This document shows, in pieces, positions 1 through 7,699 of a stretch of 17,120 bases of DNA. The stretch's first letter is position 1, and each line of letters begins with the position of its first letter. The notes beneath the pieces are model-generated. The model was not told the origin of the DNA. It did not search any database and saw nothing but the letters and a program-made list of their open reading frames with translations. A program made the position numbers and the translations under genes. The stretch is taken from NCBI GenBank assembly GCA_022573095.1, contig JACZUR010000014.1:1-17120 (forward strand). Reading direction: 5' to 3'. Source of the stretch: Gemmatimonadota bacterium (GTDB lineage: Bacteria; Gemmatimonadota; Gemmatimonadetes; Gemmatimonadales; GWC2-71-9).

Positions 1-2
1 GG

Positions 3-1361
3 GCTCAGACTGAGGCCGACAGAGTTGTAGCCATTCTGACAGAGGCTTGGGAGTCTGCGGGCGAGATCGTGATCCCGGATCCTGTCGAGCGCGGCCCGAC
101 ACTTTCCAGTGGTGTCGCATCGCAACTGAGGGCGCTCCCGGATTTTGTGGTAATCGTCGCCCGTAACGGTGTGGTCCACATATCCGATGCTGTTCGTGAG
201 CTCCCTTTCGCCCAGGTGGAACGGCTCTCGACAACCGCCTTGTCAGCCCCGGCGGGAGAAACAAACGGCTACATAGACCTAGCTGGTGCAGTGGGCCGAC
301 TGCGGTATTACTTCAAACCGATTAGAGAGGCAGGTCCCAACCTTCGTGGCGTGCTCGTCGCCACGTCAGCCCGAAGCGTGGGCGTCGGTCCGGCCAGACT
401 CCTGACTACAATGGCCCTGATGGCTCCTCTGATCTTTGGAGCTTCGATACTGCTCGGCCACTATCTCGTTGGTAGAACATTTCGACCGGTGATGAACATC
501 GTCGATGAGGTTGAGGCAATCACCGATGGCCGCAGCCTCCATCGCCGGTTGGCTGAACCGCTCCCCTTCGATAGTGACGAGGTCAGCAGACTGACGAGCA
601 CGCTCAATGCAATGTTCGCGCGGCTCGAGATCAATTTCGCTAACCTGCGGAGGTTCACCAGCGACGCGAGCCACGAATTGAAAACGCCGCTCACGATCCT
701 GCGGGCCGGCGTAGAGCAGGCGATTACCCATCCCGCGGCGAATCCCGAAATTCTCCAGATCCTGGAGGAAACACTGATTGAGGTGAATCGCATGACTGAC
801 CTCGTCGAGTCTCTCCTCGTTCTGGCCAGCGTGGATGAGGGCCGCGCTCCGCTACTGCTGGAGGAAGAGGACCTAAGAGAGTTCATGACCGAGATTGCGG
901 AAACCGCGAGCTTGCTGGGAGAGCAGGAGAGAGTGGCTGTCGAAGTCACCGTTCCCGAAGAATCTTTCACTTTTATGGTTGACCGGAGCCGTTTCCGGCA
1001 GCTGGCAATGAATCTGCTTTCGAATGCGGTCAAGTACACCCCTGCGGGAGGTAGGGTATACGTCGAGTGCGAGGTGGACGGTCAGCGACTCGTGTTCAGG
1101 GTGAGGGACACAGGTATCGGTATTGCGCCCGGCGACCTGCCGCACATATTCGATCGCTTTTGGCGCGTCGATCCCGCTCGCAGCAGCACGGGAAGGAGGC
1201 CCGGAACCGGTCTTGGGCTCGCGATCTGCAAATGGATCGCGGAGGCTCATGGAGGCTCGATTACCGCCCGGAGCCGCCCGGGCAGGGGATCCACATTCAC
1301 CGTGACGGTGCCGCTGGAGTCTAGCAATGAGGCGAAAGCGAAATCGACCACGGTTCCGTAA
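3..1361 (+). CDS. Sensor histidine kinase, 5' end outside the window
   Basis: Membrane sensor kinase of a two-component system. The reading frame is open from the first in-frame codon at base 3, so the gene begins upstream; the in-frame GTG at 69 is not a convincing start because a first membrane helix would be missing. Counting from that GTG, residues 1-110 are a sensor segment, about 111-135 a membrane helix, about 136-190 a HAMP linker. The phosphoacceptor box SDASHELKTP has His202 (bases 672-674). The ATPase part has an N box (NLLSNAVKYTP), G1 (DTGIGIAP), F box (IFDRFWRVD) and G2 (GTGLGLAI), all intact. It resembles the kinases paired with OmpR-type regulators (CusS/QseC-like); the regulator is not downstream, so it is probably just upstream. 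The stimulus cannot be inferred. The family call is secure; the stop is TAA. Confidence 0.93.
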   Translation, partial: AQTEADRVVAILTEAWESAGEIVIPDPVERGPTLSSGVASQLRALPDFVVIVARNGVVHISDAVRELPFAQVERLSTTALSAPAGETNGYIDLAGAVGRLRYYFKPIREAGPNLRGVLVATSARSVGVGPARLLTTMALMAPLIFGASILLGHYLVGRTFRPVMNIVDEVEAITDGRSLHRRLAEPLPFDSDEVSRLTSTLNAMFARLEINFANLRRFTSDASHELKTPLTILRAGVEQAITHPAANPEILQILEETLIEVNRMTDLVESLLVLASVDEGRAPLLLEEEDLREFMTEIAETASLLGEQERVAVEVTVPEESFTFMVDRSRFRQLAMNLLSNAVKYTPAGGRVYVECEVDGQRLVFRVRDTGIGIAPGDLPHIFDRFWRVDPARSSTGRRPGTGLGLAICKWIAEAHGGSITARSRPGRGSTFTVTVPLESSNEAKAKSTTVP

Positions 1362-1469
1362 TGCATTTGTCATTCTTTTGTAATGTTTCACACAGATAGT
1401 TGCGAAACCTTGCGGTGTCTGTAGTGGTAGATTTTGGGTAACTAGCTAGACCGGGCGGGAGACAGGCGG
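1362..1469 (+). other. Intergenic region before tonB
   Basis: This 108-base gap separates the kinase from tonB and probably holds the promoter of the energy-transduction genes. I see no convincing -35/-10 pair. Candidates are TTGTCA (1367-1372) and TTGCGA (1400-1405), neither with a good -10 at 16-18 bases. No hairpin with a T-run terminates the kinase gene. A GGGAG at about 1459-1463 serves as ribosome binding site for tonB. Confidence 0.4.
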
Positions 1470-2177
1470 ATGTTTGACAATCTGGTCGTATCCAATCCGA
1501 GGAAGAAGAAAGTGGGTGAGCGGCTTCCGAGCGCTCTGCTTTCCCTCGTCTTGCACACAGGCCTCATCTACTGGGCGATCACCGCAACGATGATCGGTGA
1601 TACCGGTGAGGGCGATGCCCCGGCCGACACAACGCTGGTGTTCCTGCAGGAGGAGCAAGAGGAGGAGCCGGAACCGGAACCCGAACAGCCGATTGCTCGG
1701 CTGAATCCGCCGCCCATGGGGTTCCAGATCATGACCGCTCCGATCGTGATACCCACAGAGATTCCACCGATCGATCTGAATCAGAGATTCGATCCACGCG
1801 ATTTTTCAGGAGTTGGTATCGAGGGCGGAATCTTTGAAGGTGTCGTGGGTGGAACCGGTCCCGTCGACCTCAACCAGATGTTCGTGGAGGCGATGGTCGA
1901 TGAGCGGCCCGAGAATATTTCATGCCCGCCTCTGAACTATCCGGAATTGCTCAAGCAGGCCGGAATCGAGGGAACCGTGTTGATACAGGCGGTCATCGAT
2001 ACAACTGGTCACGTCGAGCCGGGTTCAATCCAGATTTTGAGTAGCGATCACGCTCAGTTTGAGCGGCCTGCCCGCTCCCTTCTGCAACGCTGTATATACA
2101 GGCCCGGGAGAATTCGCGGCCGACCCGTACGGGTGCTGGTTCAGCAGCCGATCACGTTCACGATAACCCGACGTTAA
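1470..2177 (+). CDS. tonB: TonB energy transducer
   Basis: Periplasm-spanning protein that carries proton-motive energy from ExbB-ExbD to TonB-dependent outer-membrane receptors. The 235 residues have the classic order: a basic cytoplasmic N-end (RKKK at 11-14), one membrane helix (about 20-41), an acidic and proline-rich stretch (EEEPEPEPEQP region, about 60-73), a periplasmic linker, and a TonB C-terminal domain (about 153-233) with YPELLKQAGIEGTV and a final beta-strand ending QQPITFTI. Two cysteines (152 and 208) flank this domain. The ATG is preceded by GGGAG at good spacing. ExbB and two ExbD genes follow, which supports the role. The substrate receptor is unknown. Confidence 0.92.
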   Translation: MFDNLVVSNPRKKKVGERLPSALLSLVLHTGLIYWAITATMIGDTGEGDAPADTTLVFLQEEQEEEPEPEPEQPIARLNPPPMGFQIMTAPIVIPTEIPPIDLNQRFDPRDFSGVGIEGGIFEGVVGGTGPVDLNQMFVEAMVDERPENISCPPLNYPELLKQAGIEGTVLIQAVIDTTGHVEPGSIQILSSDHAQFERPARSLLQRCIYRPGRIRGRPVRVLVQQPITFTITRR

Positions 2178-2275
2178 ACAAGAAAAAGAAAAAATATACC
2201 AGAGGTTTTCTCACAGATAGGTAAGTACTTTTATCCAGGAATCTTGGGCAGTTAAGGAACGGAGGAGCACCACAG
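2178..2275 (+). promoter_or_regulatory. exbB leader with strong ribosome binding site
   Basis: A purine-rich tract of about 18 bases (mostly A, about 2176-2193) runs into TATACC, a possible -10 without a clear -35, so a separate exbB promoter is only a possibility. The ribosome binding site GGAGGAG at 2261-2267, 8 bases before the ATG, is the strongest in the plus-strand cluster and fixes the exbB start. No terminator hairpin is visible after tonB, so read-through is likely. Confidence 0.45.
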
Positions 2276-3013
2276 ATGGAAATATTAGAGCTTTGGTATC
2301 AGGCGGGACTTTTCGCCCGGGGAATCCTTGTCACGCTGGCGGTCATGTCGGTGTATTCACTGGGAATAGCGGCCGGGAAGTGGTGGAGGATAAGGAAGAG
2401 TACTCGCGAGACTCGCAAGTTCGCTCCTGAATTCGCCCGCTTTCTCCGTGAAGAGGATCTTGACGCGGCCATTAGCCTCGCGGAAGGTCATAAGATCTCC
2501 CATGTCGCTCGCGTGCTTGGGGAAGCCCTGTCGGAGGTCAAACCCCTGTTGACCGACCGCTCGACGGTTACGTCAGGGGACATCAATTCAGCTGAGCGGG
2601 CAGTCGAACGTCAGATGCTGATCCTGATTGCGGAGCTAAAGCGCGGGAACGGCGTGCTGGCCACGGTTGGTTCTACGGCTCCCTTCGTCGGGCTGTTGGG
2701 TACTACCATGGGAGTTGTAAACGCCTTCACCGGTATGGCAACTTCGGGATCCGCCGGCCTGTCGGCGATCTCTGCCGGTATCGCGGAAGCGCTCATCACC
2801 ACCGCCTTCGGATTGATAGTCGCTATTCCCGCTGTGTGGCTCTACAACTACTTCGCCACGAAAATCGAAAATCTGACTGTTGAGATGATGTACACTTCTA
2901 AGGAGTTGATCGATTATCTGATCAAGAGCGTCGGCAGCGAGTTCGGCCGGTCGATTTTCACGAAGGAGTTCAAGACACAGCAGGCGAGCCAATCAGACCA
3001 CATCAGCAAGTAA
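2276..3013 (+). CDS. exbB: ExbB/TolQ/MotA-family proton channel subunit
   Basis: Inner-membrane proton-channel subunit that works with ExbD to energise TonB. The protein has 245 residues, normal for ExbB. It shows three membrane segments: about 13-33, about 126-151 (with STAPFVGLLGTTMGVVNAF, the family hallmark) and about 167-193 (ISAGIAEALITTAFGLIVAIP). The large loop between the first two is cytoplasmic. A TolQ role cannot be excluded by sequence alone, but no tolA, tolB or pal gene is nearby while TonB genes lie on both sides, so ExbB is preferred. It is followed 35 bases later by exbD. Confidence 0.93.
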   Translation: MEILELWYQAGLFARGILVTLAVMSVYSLGIAAGKWWRIRKSTRETRKFAPEFARFLREEDLDAAISLAEGHKISHVARVLGEALSEVKPLLTDRSTVTSGDINSAERAVERQMLILIAELKRGNGVLATVGSTAPFVGLLGTTMGVVNAFTGMATSGSAGLSAISAGIAEALITTAFGLIVAIPAVWLYNYFATKIENLTVEMMYTSKELIDYLIKSVGSEFGRSIFTKEFKTQQASQSDHISK

Positions 3014-3048
3014 CTGTCCACGATGGCTAGCATAGGGATTATAGATCA

Positions 3049-3519
3049 ATGGCAATAAGCACAGGTGGGACCGGAGACGAAGTAAACGCTGAGATCAACG
3101 TCACTCCGATGATCGACGTCATGTTGGTGCTGCTGATCATCTTCATGATCGTAACGCCGCTGGTCTCTGCCGGGTTTAGTGCCCAGATGCCCGAGGGCAG
3201 GAACCGCGAACGTGCGGCGGAAGATAGCGGAGACATAGTACTTGGGATATCGCAGCAGGGACGATATTACCTGGATTCCGGAACGGGTAAGATCTTGCCC
3301 GTCGTTTCGGAAGATGCGATGCAATCGCAGTTGGATGTGCTGGAGAGCATGTTAACGCGCCTATATAGTAACAGAACGAAAGATAAGATCCTCTTCTTCA
3401 AGGCCGATGCCGGTATCGAGTTCGGTGAGATCCAAGAAGCCTTAGAAGTCGCGCGTCGGTCTGGCGTTCGCGTCCTGGCGGCGGTTACTGTCAGGCCTAG
3501 ACGAGAAAGCGAGAGGTAG
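3049..3519 (+). CDS. exbD: ExbD/TolR-family protein (first copy)
   Basis: Proton-channel partner of ExbB. The 156 residues contain a short cytoplasmic N-end, one membrane helix (about 21-41) that begins INVTPMIDVMLVLLI with the essential membrane aspartate at position 23, and a periplasmic domain ending in the typical EALEVARRSGVRVLAAV segment. The ribosome binding site is modest (AGGG about 11 bases before the ATG). It lies 35 bases after exbB and 4 bases before a second exbD, so all three are probably one operon. Confidence 0.92.
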   Translation: MAISTGGTGDEVNAEINVTPMIDVMLVLLIIFMIVTPLVSAGFSAQMPEGRNRERAAEDSGDIVLGISQQGRYYLDSGTGKILPVVSEDAMQSQLDVLESMLTRLYSNRTKDKILFFKADAGIEFGEIQEALEVARRSGVRVLAAVTVRPRRESER

Positions 3520-3523
3520 AACT

Positions 3524-3952
3524 ATGTCGATGGCAGCGGGTACTGACAGCGGCGGGTACAGCTCCGCCATCAACATGACGCCGATGATCGACGTCCTCCT
3601 GGTCTTGTTGATCATTTTCATGATGCAAGTGTCACTGTCCCGTGAGGTAATGAAGGTGCAGTTGCCCCCGCAACAGCAGCCCAATCAGCAGCAGGAAAGC
3701 AGCCAGAGCAACCAGATCGTGCTCCATCTGTTGGCGGACGGAGGATACACCATCAATTCGGAGCCGGTAGCGTTCAGCCAGCTGGATGCGCGCCTTCATC
3801 AGATCTACGACACCCGCCCGGCCAAATTGATGTTTGTTAAGACGGCGCCTAACCGTACCTACGGCGAGGTTATCGAGGCTATGGACATCGCCCGCAGCGC
3901 TGGTGTGCAGGTCATCGGCCTCACGCCCCCGGAGCTTTCCGGCGGCGGATAG
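3524..3952 (+). CDS. exbD: ExbD/TolR-family protein (second copy)
   Basis: Second ExbD-type subunit, 142 residues. It has the same topology as its neighbour: one membrane helix from about 21 with INMTPMIDVLLVLLI and the key aspartate at position 23, then a periplasmic domain with a Gln/Ser-rich spacer (about 49-64) and a C-terminal GEVIEAMDIARSAGVQVIGL motif. The start lies 4 bases after the previous stop with GAGAGG as ribosome binding site. Outside the membrane motif the two copies are clearly diverged, so this is an old pair, perhaps forming a mixed ExbD dimer in the channel. Tandem exbD genes occur in several Gram-negative phyla. Confidence 0.92.
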   Translation: MSMAAGTDSGGYSSAINMTPMIDVLLVLLIIFMMQVSLSREVMKVQLPPQQQPNQQQESSQSNQIVLHLLADGGYTINSEPVAFSQLDARLHQIYDTRPAKLMFVKTAPNRTYGEVIEAMDIARSAGVQVIGLTPPELSGGG

Positions 3953-4041
3953 GGTTGCACGAGCCGCGTTTCCCTGGGCTAACGCGGAGTGAGCGGCGAG
4001 CGGGCGCGGGGACTTTATGGAAGGCTCTCGCGCCCGTAGTG

Positions 4042-4047
4042 TATACT
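4042..4047 (+). promoter_or_regulatory. -10 element TATACT just before the second TonB-like gene
   Basis: TATACT matches the sigma-70 -10 consensus at five of six positions and ends 5 bases before the ATG at 4053. A transcript would start at or within a base or two of the ATG, giving a leaderless or nearly leaderless mRNA. The best -35 (TGGAAG, 4018-4023, spacing 18) is poor. The gap after exbD2 (3953-4052) is GC-rich and contains no T-tailed hairpin. Confidence 0.45.
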
Positions 4048-4052
4048 AGGCT

Positions 4053-4796
4053 ATGAGACGCACACGTTATCCACAGGTATCTCTCCCTAGGACTCGCACT
4101 GTTTCGGGTGGCGGAGTGCTGGCTTCGGTAATGATACATCTGGCTGTGATTTTAGCGGTGCTGTGGGAGCCAGCTCCGGAATCGAACCTCTCACCACAGT
4201 TTGGAGGACCGGGGCTGCGCGGTGGTGGCGGTGGTGGTGGGACCGAGCGTATCGATTTCATAGTCATGCCAGCCTATCAGTCTACATCCCAAGAGGTTGC
4301 TCTTCCCACTCCGGAGCTCGTTCCCCCGCAGACACTCGTGCGCCCGGAGATCGTTCCGATCACGCGTCGCGATGTGAGGCAACAAGCCGTTCCGAGGCGG
4401 CGGTTGGCGGCGGCGCTGGTGCGGGGTGCCGGTATCGGAACGGGCAGTGGCGCGGGGGCGGGAGCCGGAGTTGGGTCCAGGGAGGGTACGGGAGCGGGCA
4501 GTGGTATCGGTCCCGGTACCGGCGGGGGTGGCGGTAACATTTATCCACCCACGCCGCGCCAAACTTTCATCCCGCCCACCGATAGGCCCGATGACGTAAA
4601 GGGCCGTTCGTTTGAAGTACATTTTTGGGTGGATGAAGGTGGACAGGTTACCAACGTTTCCGTTGAGCCCACCATGGGCGACCGGCAATACCGGGAGAAA
4701 TTTATCGCACTCATGTACGACTACGTCTTTACTCCAGCGCTAGCAGCGGACGGAGCAGCTGTGGCCGGCGAAATAATTATTACCTTTACACTTTAG
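4053..4796 (+). CDS. TonB-like protein with glycine-rich linker
   Basis: Probable second energy transducer, 247 residues. It has a basic N-end, one membrane helix (about 21-38, ASVMIHLAVILAVLW), a glycine run (57-63), a proline/charged stretch (85-118), a long Gly/Ala/Ser tract (125-161) and a C-terminal segment (about 178-247) with the look of a short TonB C-terminal domain: FEVHFWVDEGGQVTNVSV, then YDYVFTPAL and a final strand EIIITFTL. Ordinary TonB linkers are Pro-Glu/Pro-Lys rich, so the flexible Gly linker is unusual. No good ribosome binding site precedes the ATG apart from AGG 2 bases before it, in line with a possible leaderless start. The position next to exbB-exbD-exbD supports a partner role. 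It could instead be a TolA-like or structural envelope protein. Confidence 0.75.
   Translation: MRRTRYPQVSLPRTRTVSGGGVLASVMIHLAVILAVLWEPAPESNLSPQFGGPGLRGGGGGGGTERIDFIVMPAYQSTSQEVALPTPELVPPQTLVRPEIVPITRRDVRQQAVPRRRLAAALVRGAGIGTGSGAGAGAGVGSREGTGAGSGIGPGTGGGGGNIYPPTPRQTFIPPTDRPDDVKGRSFEVHFWVDEGGQVTNVSVEPTMGDRQYREKFIALMYDYVFTPALAADGAAVAGEIIITFTL
4425..4535 (+). repeat. Low-complexity Gly/Ala-coding tract
   Basis: About 37 codons encode almost only Gly, Ala, Ser and Thr in imperfect GA/GS/GT dipeptide units, on imperfect GGNRCN/GGNNGN repeats. A shorter Gly run (7 codons, about 4221-4241) lies upstream in the same gene. Such tracts expand and contract by slippage; here the frame stays open through both. 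Confidence 0.8.
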
Positions 4797-4834
4797 TCCT
4801 TCCTCAATTAACCGAATAACTCAGGCCTAGGTAT

Positions 4835-6772
4835 ATGCGATATCTGAAACCGGTGTGGGCAGGGCTGATATTGCTGGTCGGCTCCCAGGTACAACTTGTA
4901 GGTCAAGAGCTCGAGGTGGAGGCTCCTCGGGTGTTCTTGAAGGGGATTGCCGCTACCGTTACGGTCAGCGCCCCGGGTTGGACCGACCCTGTTGCAGTAT
5001 CGCTCCACACGGCGGATGGGCAGCTGGTCCAGACCGGGGTTGTGGCGCCGTCAGGATCGATCAAGTTCGCAGACGTGCTGCTGCATTCCGCGGAACAACT
5101 CCCTCTCGAAATCAGAGTAGATGGAGAACGCTCAGCGGAAGTCGACCGACCATTGCTCCCGGGGTTGGTGAGCGTACTCCCACCGCTGCTCGCGATCGCG
5201 CTGGCGCTCGCCTTCAAGGAAGTCGTAGTGAGTCTTTTTGCAGGGATCTGGCTGGGATGCCTCTTCTTGGTAGGATACAATCCCTTCAAGGCCGTCCTGA
5301 TGGTTATCGATACGTACGTTCGCGAAGCCATGGTATCGTCGGACCGCGTCTCGATTATCCTTTTCTCGCTGATTCTTGGTGGAATAGTAGGCATACTGGG
5401 GAAGATGGGAGCCACGAAGGCGGTCGTGGACGCGTTGGCGCCTCTAGCGACTTCGCGGAAGAGAGGACAGGCCGCAACCTGGCTCGCTGGCTTGGCGATC
5501 TTTTTCGACGATTATTCCAATACGCTGATAGTCGGCAACACGATGCGTCCGGTCACGGACCGGCTACGCATATCGAGGGAAAAACTAGCGTACATAGTTG
5601 ACTCGACCGCGGCTCCGGTCGCTGCGATCATGTTCGTGTCAACATGGGTCGGCTACGAGATCAGCCTTATCGGCAACGGATATGATCTAGCTGTCGCGCA
5701 ACAATCCGGCAACGCTGCCATAGTTGCGGGACTGCAAACCTACTCACCTTTCGCCGTGTTCATCAGAACCATTCCGTACCTGTTCTATCCGATCCTGGCG
5801 ATTTTCACCGTGGGTTTGCTCGTGGTTACTGGACGCGACTTTGGTCCCATGCTGCGGGCCGAGAGAAGAGCTGCGTCGGGGGGCGGTCTCTACCGGCCGA
5901 ACGCCCAACTGCTGACTGACGCTGGCGGCCTGGTGAATGAAGTTCCGGAAGGTAAGGGAGCGGGGTGGATCAGCGCGCTTGTTCCCATCGCTGTGCTGGT
6001 CTTCACGGTGCTGGCTGGGCTCGTCTATACAGGGAAGGAAGCGCTGGAACCGGGTACGCCTGCTACGCTGACCAACATATTCGGGGGAGCCGATCCGTTT
6101 ACGCCGCTGCTTTGGGGGTCACTTCTTGGATGTATTACCGCCATTGTCATGGCGGTAGGGGGAAAGGTGCTGACTCTCCAGGAGTCTATTGAGGGTCTCG
6201 TCTCTGGTATGCGCGCCATGCTGCTCGCCATGATAATACTCGTGTGTGCGTGGTCGTTGGCTGACGTCACGAATTCACTCGGCACCGCCGCCTACCTGTC
6301 GCAGGTGCTTTCACAAGCAATCCCCGTCGAGTTACTGCCAGTCTCGGTGTTCATCGTGGCGGCTGGCATCTCGTTCGCGACCGGAACTTCCTGGGGTACC
6401 ATGGCCATCTTGTTGCCAGTCGTGATTCCACTCATGGTTGCACTCGGTGGAGAGGCGATTGTTGCTGGAGGTGCAGATAATCATGTGCTGCTTTCCGGTA
6501 TAGCCGCCGTGCTGGCAGGCTCTATATTCGGAGACCACTGCTCGCCGATATCTGACACTACGGTGTTGAGTTCCATGGCGTCTGGTTGCGACCATGTCGA
6601 CCATGTTCGAACGCAGCTTCCCTACGCGCTCGTTGTGGCGGGTATAGGGTTGGTTCTGGGAAGCATCGCCACAGCATACGGAGTTCCTCCGCTCGTGTCG
6701 TTGCTGCTTGGTGCAGGCGCGATTACGGCGGTAGTTGTCTTTGTCGGTGAAAAAGTCGAGGATACTGCGTAA
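4835..6772 (+). CDS. NhaC-family Na+/H+ antiporter with an N-terminal secreted domain
   Basis: Inner-membrane antiporter expected to expel Na+ in exchange for H+. At 645 residues it is longer than usual NhaC proteins because of its N-terminus: a signal-like segment (1-23, ending LVGQ) and a beta-rich domain (about 25-105) of Ig-like character, before the membrane core (about 108-645). The core shows NhaC-type motifs: FFDDYSNTLIVGNTMRP (from 223), ATGTSWGTMAILLPVV, and FGDHCSPISDTTVLSS (about 565-580), followed by the family's CDHVDHVRTQLPYAL. The gene starts 38 bases after the second TonB-like gene and ends 17 bases from the convergent kinase gene. Substrate choice (Na+, Li+, or an organic substrate as in some NhaC relatives) cannot be read from sequence. 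Confidence 0.85.
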   Translation: MRYLKPVWAGLILLVGSQVQLVGQELEVEAPRVFLKGIAATVTVSAPGWTDPVAVSLHTADGQLVQTGVVAPSGSIKFADVLLHSAEQLPLEIRVDGERSAEVDRPLLPGLVSVLPPLLAIALALAFKEVVVSLFAGIWLGCLFLVGYNPFKAVLMVIDTYVREAMVSSDRVSIILFSLILGGIVGILGKMGATKAVVDALAPLATSRKRGQAATWLAGLAIFFDDYSNTLIVGNTMRPVTDRLRISREKLAYIVDSTAAPVAAIMFVSTWVGYEISLIGNGYDLAVAQQSGNAAIVAGLQTYSPFAVFIRTIPYLFYPILAIFTVGLLVVTGRDFGPMLRAERRAASGGGLYRPNAQLLTDAGGLVNEVPEGKGAGWISALVPIAVLVFTVLAGLVYTGKEALEPGTPATLTNIFGGADPFTPLLWGSLLGCITAIVMAVGGKVLTLQESIEGLVSGMRAMLLAMIILVCAWSLADVTNSLGTAAYLSQVLSQAIPVELLPVSVFIVAAGISFATGTSWGTMAILLPVVIPLMVALGGEAIVAGGADNHVLLSGIAAVLAGSIFGDHCSPISDTTVLSSMASGCDHVDHVRTQLPYALVVAGIGLVLGSIATAYGVPPLVSLLLGAGAITAVVVFVGEKVEDTA

Positions 6773-6789
6773 GCTTCGGTAGCAGCGTC

Positions 6790-7698
6790 CTACACCTGTC
6801 TGGCCAGGCGATGCGCAAGCTGCAGCGCGCCCAGCGCTCCGTCTACCCGGCAGTTGCAGAAACCGGCGCCCGGTAGCGAATTGTCGAGTAAGCTAAGTAC
6901 GTGGTCTCGGACCGGGGAGCCATCGGACAAGAGCCCTCCGGCGAGCGCTACGGGAACGGTGCCCTCGCTGGTGACTACTGGAATCAGTGCGCGGGCTAAC
7001 TCCAGTAGATCCTGCGCTGCGTTCCTAACGAGTTGTACGGCAACCGGATCGCCTCTTCTCGCCTCGTCGCAAACCAACTTGGCCAGTGTGGCGATCTCGT
7101 CGCGTTCCGCGTTGTTCGCCCATCGTACAAACGATGGGCGGTCGGAATGCCCGATGTGGTTCGCGACCGATTCACGGAGACCCGTGTTCTCCGCCCGCCC
7201 TTGGAGGGCGCGGCCCACTTCCCGCAGGGCAGCGACAGCTAACTGATAACCGCCGCCTTCGTCTCCAATCCTCCAGCCGAGTCCGCCGACTCTCTCGATG
7301 GTCCCGTCTGTGAGTCGCGTGCACGCGAACGAACCGGTACCGGCATAGACGAGAATTCCTGCACCGGTTGGAAAGGCGCTCTCTAATGCCACCTCCGCGT
7401 CAGTAGTGACATCGAGTTTCCGGACGAGACCTAACTTTTCGAGTTCCTCAGCCAGAGCGTTTCGGCAGGCTATGTCCTCGGCTCCGGCCGCTCCGACTAC
7501 CAATACCGCTGAAGCGGGCTCCCATGTCGTCTTCTCTCGCACAGTTTCCAGAAGCTTACCTATCGCCTTTGCCGACTCCGACTCCCGTCCGGGAGTAATG
7601 GCGGCGGGTTCTCCCAGCGCCCTGGCAAGTGGGGTTGAGGGGTGCTCTGCAAGAGCGATGGACGTTCCAGATGCACCTGCGTCAACGCCAATCAACAT
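6790..7698 (-). CDS. BadF/BadG/BcrA/BcrD-family amino-sugar kinase (MurK/GlcNAc kinase-like)
   Basis: Cytoplasmic ASKHA-fold kinase that probably phosphorylates N-acetylglucosamine and/or N-acetylmuramic acid released from cell-wall fragments. The 302 residues begin MLIGVDAGASGTS (phosphate loop, 4-13), then a TTDAE motif (98-102, candidate catalytic Asp100), an AGTGS loop (119-123), GWRIGDEGGGY (141-151) and an adenosine-binding ALAGGLL near the C-end. I chose the ATG at 7698, 1 base after the upstream symporter's stop. A TTG at 7710 in the same frame would add four residues and overlap the symporter by 11 bases. Family members include human NAGK and clostridial MurK. Coupling to an SSS carrier and the nagZ-namZ setting favour an amino-sugar substrate; GlcNAc versus MurNAc cannot be decided. 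Confidence 0.82.
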   Translation of the reverse strand: MLIGVDAGASGTSIALAEHPSTPLARALGEPAAITPGRESESAKAIGKLLETVREKTTWEPASAVLVVGAAGAEDIACRNALAEELEKLGLVRKLDVTTDAEVALESAFPTGAGILVYAGTGSFACTRLTDGTIERVGGLGWRIGDEGGGYQLAVAALREVGRALQGRAENTGLRESVANHIGHSDRPSFVRWANNAERDEIATLAKLVCDEARRGDPVAVQLVRNAAQDLLELARALIPVVTSEGTVPVALAGGLLSDGSPVRDHVLSLLDNSLPGAGFCNCRVDGALGALQLAHRLARQV

Positions 7699-7699
7699 G

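Noticed and set aside
1391..2220. Shared CACAGATAG in the gaps before tonB (1391-1399) and exbB (2212-2220)
   Set aside because: Nine identical bases, also with nearby GTTT, but no symmetry, and flanks differ; two copies are not enough to claim an operator.
4163..4688. Long overlapping frames on both strands inside the second TonB-like gene
   Set aside because: They arise from the GC-rich glycine repeat; the translations are low-complexity Arg/Pro/Ser-rich and lack any domain or ribosome binding site.
6773..6789. Terminator between the convergent nhaC and kinase genes
   Set aside because: Only 17 bases, with a 3-base stem at best and no T-run.
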